From Candidatus Uhrbacteria bacterium (GTDB lineage: Bacteria > Patescibacteriota > Patescibacteriia > UBA9934): a stretch of 48,296 bases of DNA. Positions 47,824 to 48,296 of this stretch are shown here, piece after piece; position 1 is the stretch's first letter, and every line of letters starts with the position of its first letter. The notes beneath the pieces are model-generated. The model saw nothing but the letters and a program-made list of their open reading frames with translations. It did no database searches and had not been told where the DNA came from. The position numbers and the translations under genes are program-made. The stretch is from contig CALRAI010000005.1 in the NCBI GenBank assembly GCA_943350635.1, forward strand, positions 1 through 48,296, given 5' to 3'.

Positions 47824-48296
47824 ATGCCAATTTCTGCGAGTGACGTGGCAAAGCTTCGGGAAATGAGTGGGGCAGGAATGATGGACGCGAAGCGCGCATT
47901 AGAGGAAGCGGGCGGAGACATGGAAAAGGCAATCGATGCCTTGCGTGTGTCTGGTGCTGCAAAAGCTGCGAAGAAGTCGGATCGCGTAACAGCCGAAGGA
48001 AAAGTGTTTGCTTACGCTCATGGCGACAAGCTCGCTGTACTTATCGAGCTCATGTGTGAAACAGACTTCGTGGCACGCAACGAAAAGTTCCTCGCCTTTG
48101 GTGCGGACTTGGCCATGCACATTGCCGCAAGCTCGCCGCAATATGTGTCTCGTGACCAAGTTCCAGCAGACGTGATCGACCGTGAAAAGGCAGTGTATCG
48201 TGAGCAGCTCACGCAAGAAGGCAAGCCAGCTGAAATGATCGAGAAGATTCTCGACGGCAAGCTGAACAAGTTTTTTGCAGACATTTGCTTGATGGA
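47824..48296 (+). CDS. tsf: Elongation factor Ts, 5' part (truncated by window edge)
   Basis: Open frame to window end: MPISASDVAKLREMSGAGMMDAKRALEEAGGDMEKAIDALRVSGAAKAAKKSDR...IELMCETDFVARN. Confidence 0.95.
   Translation, partial: MPISASDVAKLREMSGAGMMDAKRALEEAGGDMEKAIDALRVSGAAKAAKKSDRVTAEGKVFAYAHGDKLAVLIELMCETDFVARNEKFLAFGADLAMHIAASSPQYVSRDQVPADVIDREKAVYREQLTQEGKPAEMIEKILDGKLNKFFADICLM

Overview
Core-gene-dense bacterial chromosome segment. Gene content and style fit a Patescibacteria/CPR-like genome (inferred from the sequence, not searched): small operons, YerB-like DUF3048 and baseplate-J-like anchored proteins, and few Shine-Dalgarno sites. Recognisable genes: pgm/manB-like fragment, murL, murD, rseP, pheS, pheT, dnaE, thrS, miaA, gatB, dut, a DHFR-thymidylate synthase fusion, rplA, rplK, nusG, secE, gyrB, rodA/ftsW, rplY, prmC, prfA, rpmE, queA, rpsB and the 5' part of tsf. 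No CRISPR array, prophage, tRNA or rRNA was seen. Main points: (1) a murL-murD pair that suggests L-Glu incorporation followed by epimerisation in peptidoglycan synthesis; (2) palindromic repeats of at least two families inserted in frame in essential genes (murL, pheT, miaA), with intergenic copies of the murL family elsewhere in the window; (3) a T-box riboswitch before thrS with a textbook antiterminator/terminator but an apparently ultrashort Stem I, followed by a palindromic repeat; (4) a candidate structured RNA at about 26731-26844; (5) many -10 boxes only 6-8 nt from the ATG, implying leaderless mRNAs, against a few GC-richer small genes that carry SD motifs; (6) an orphan ribbon-helix-helix gene with its own palindromic operator.
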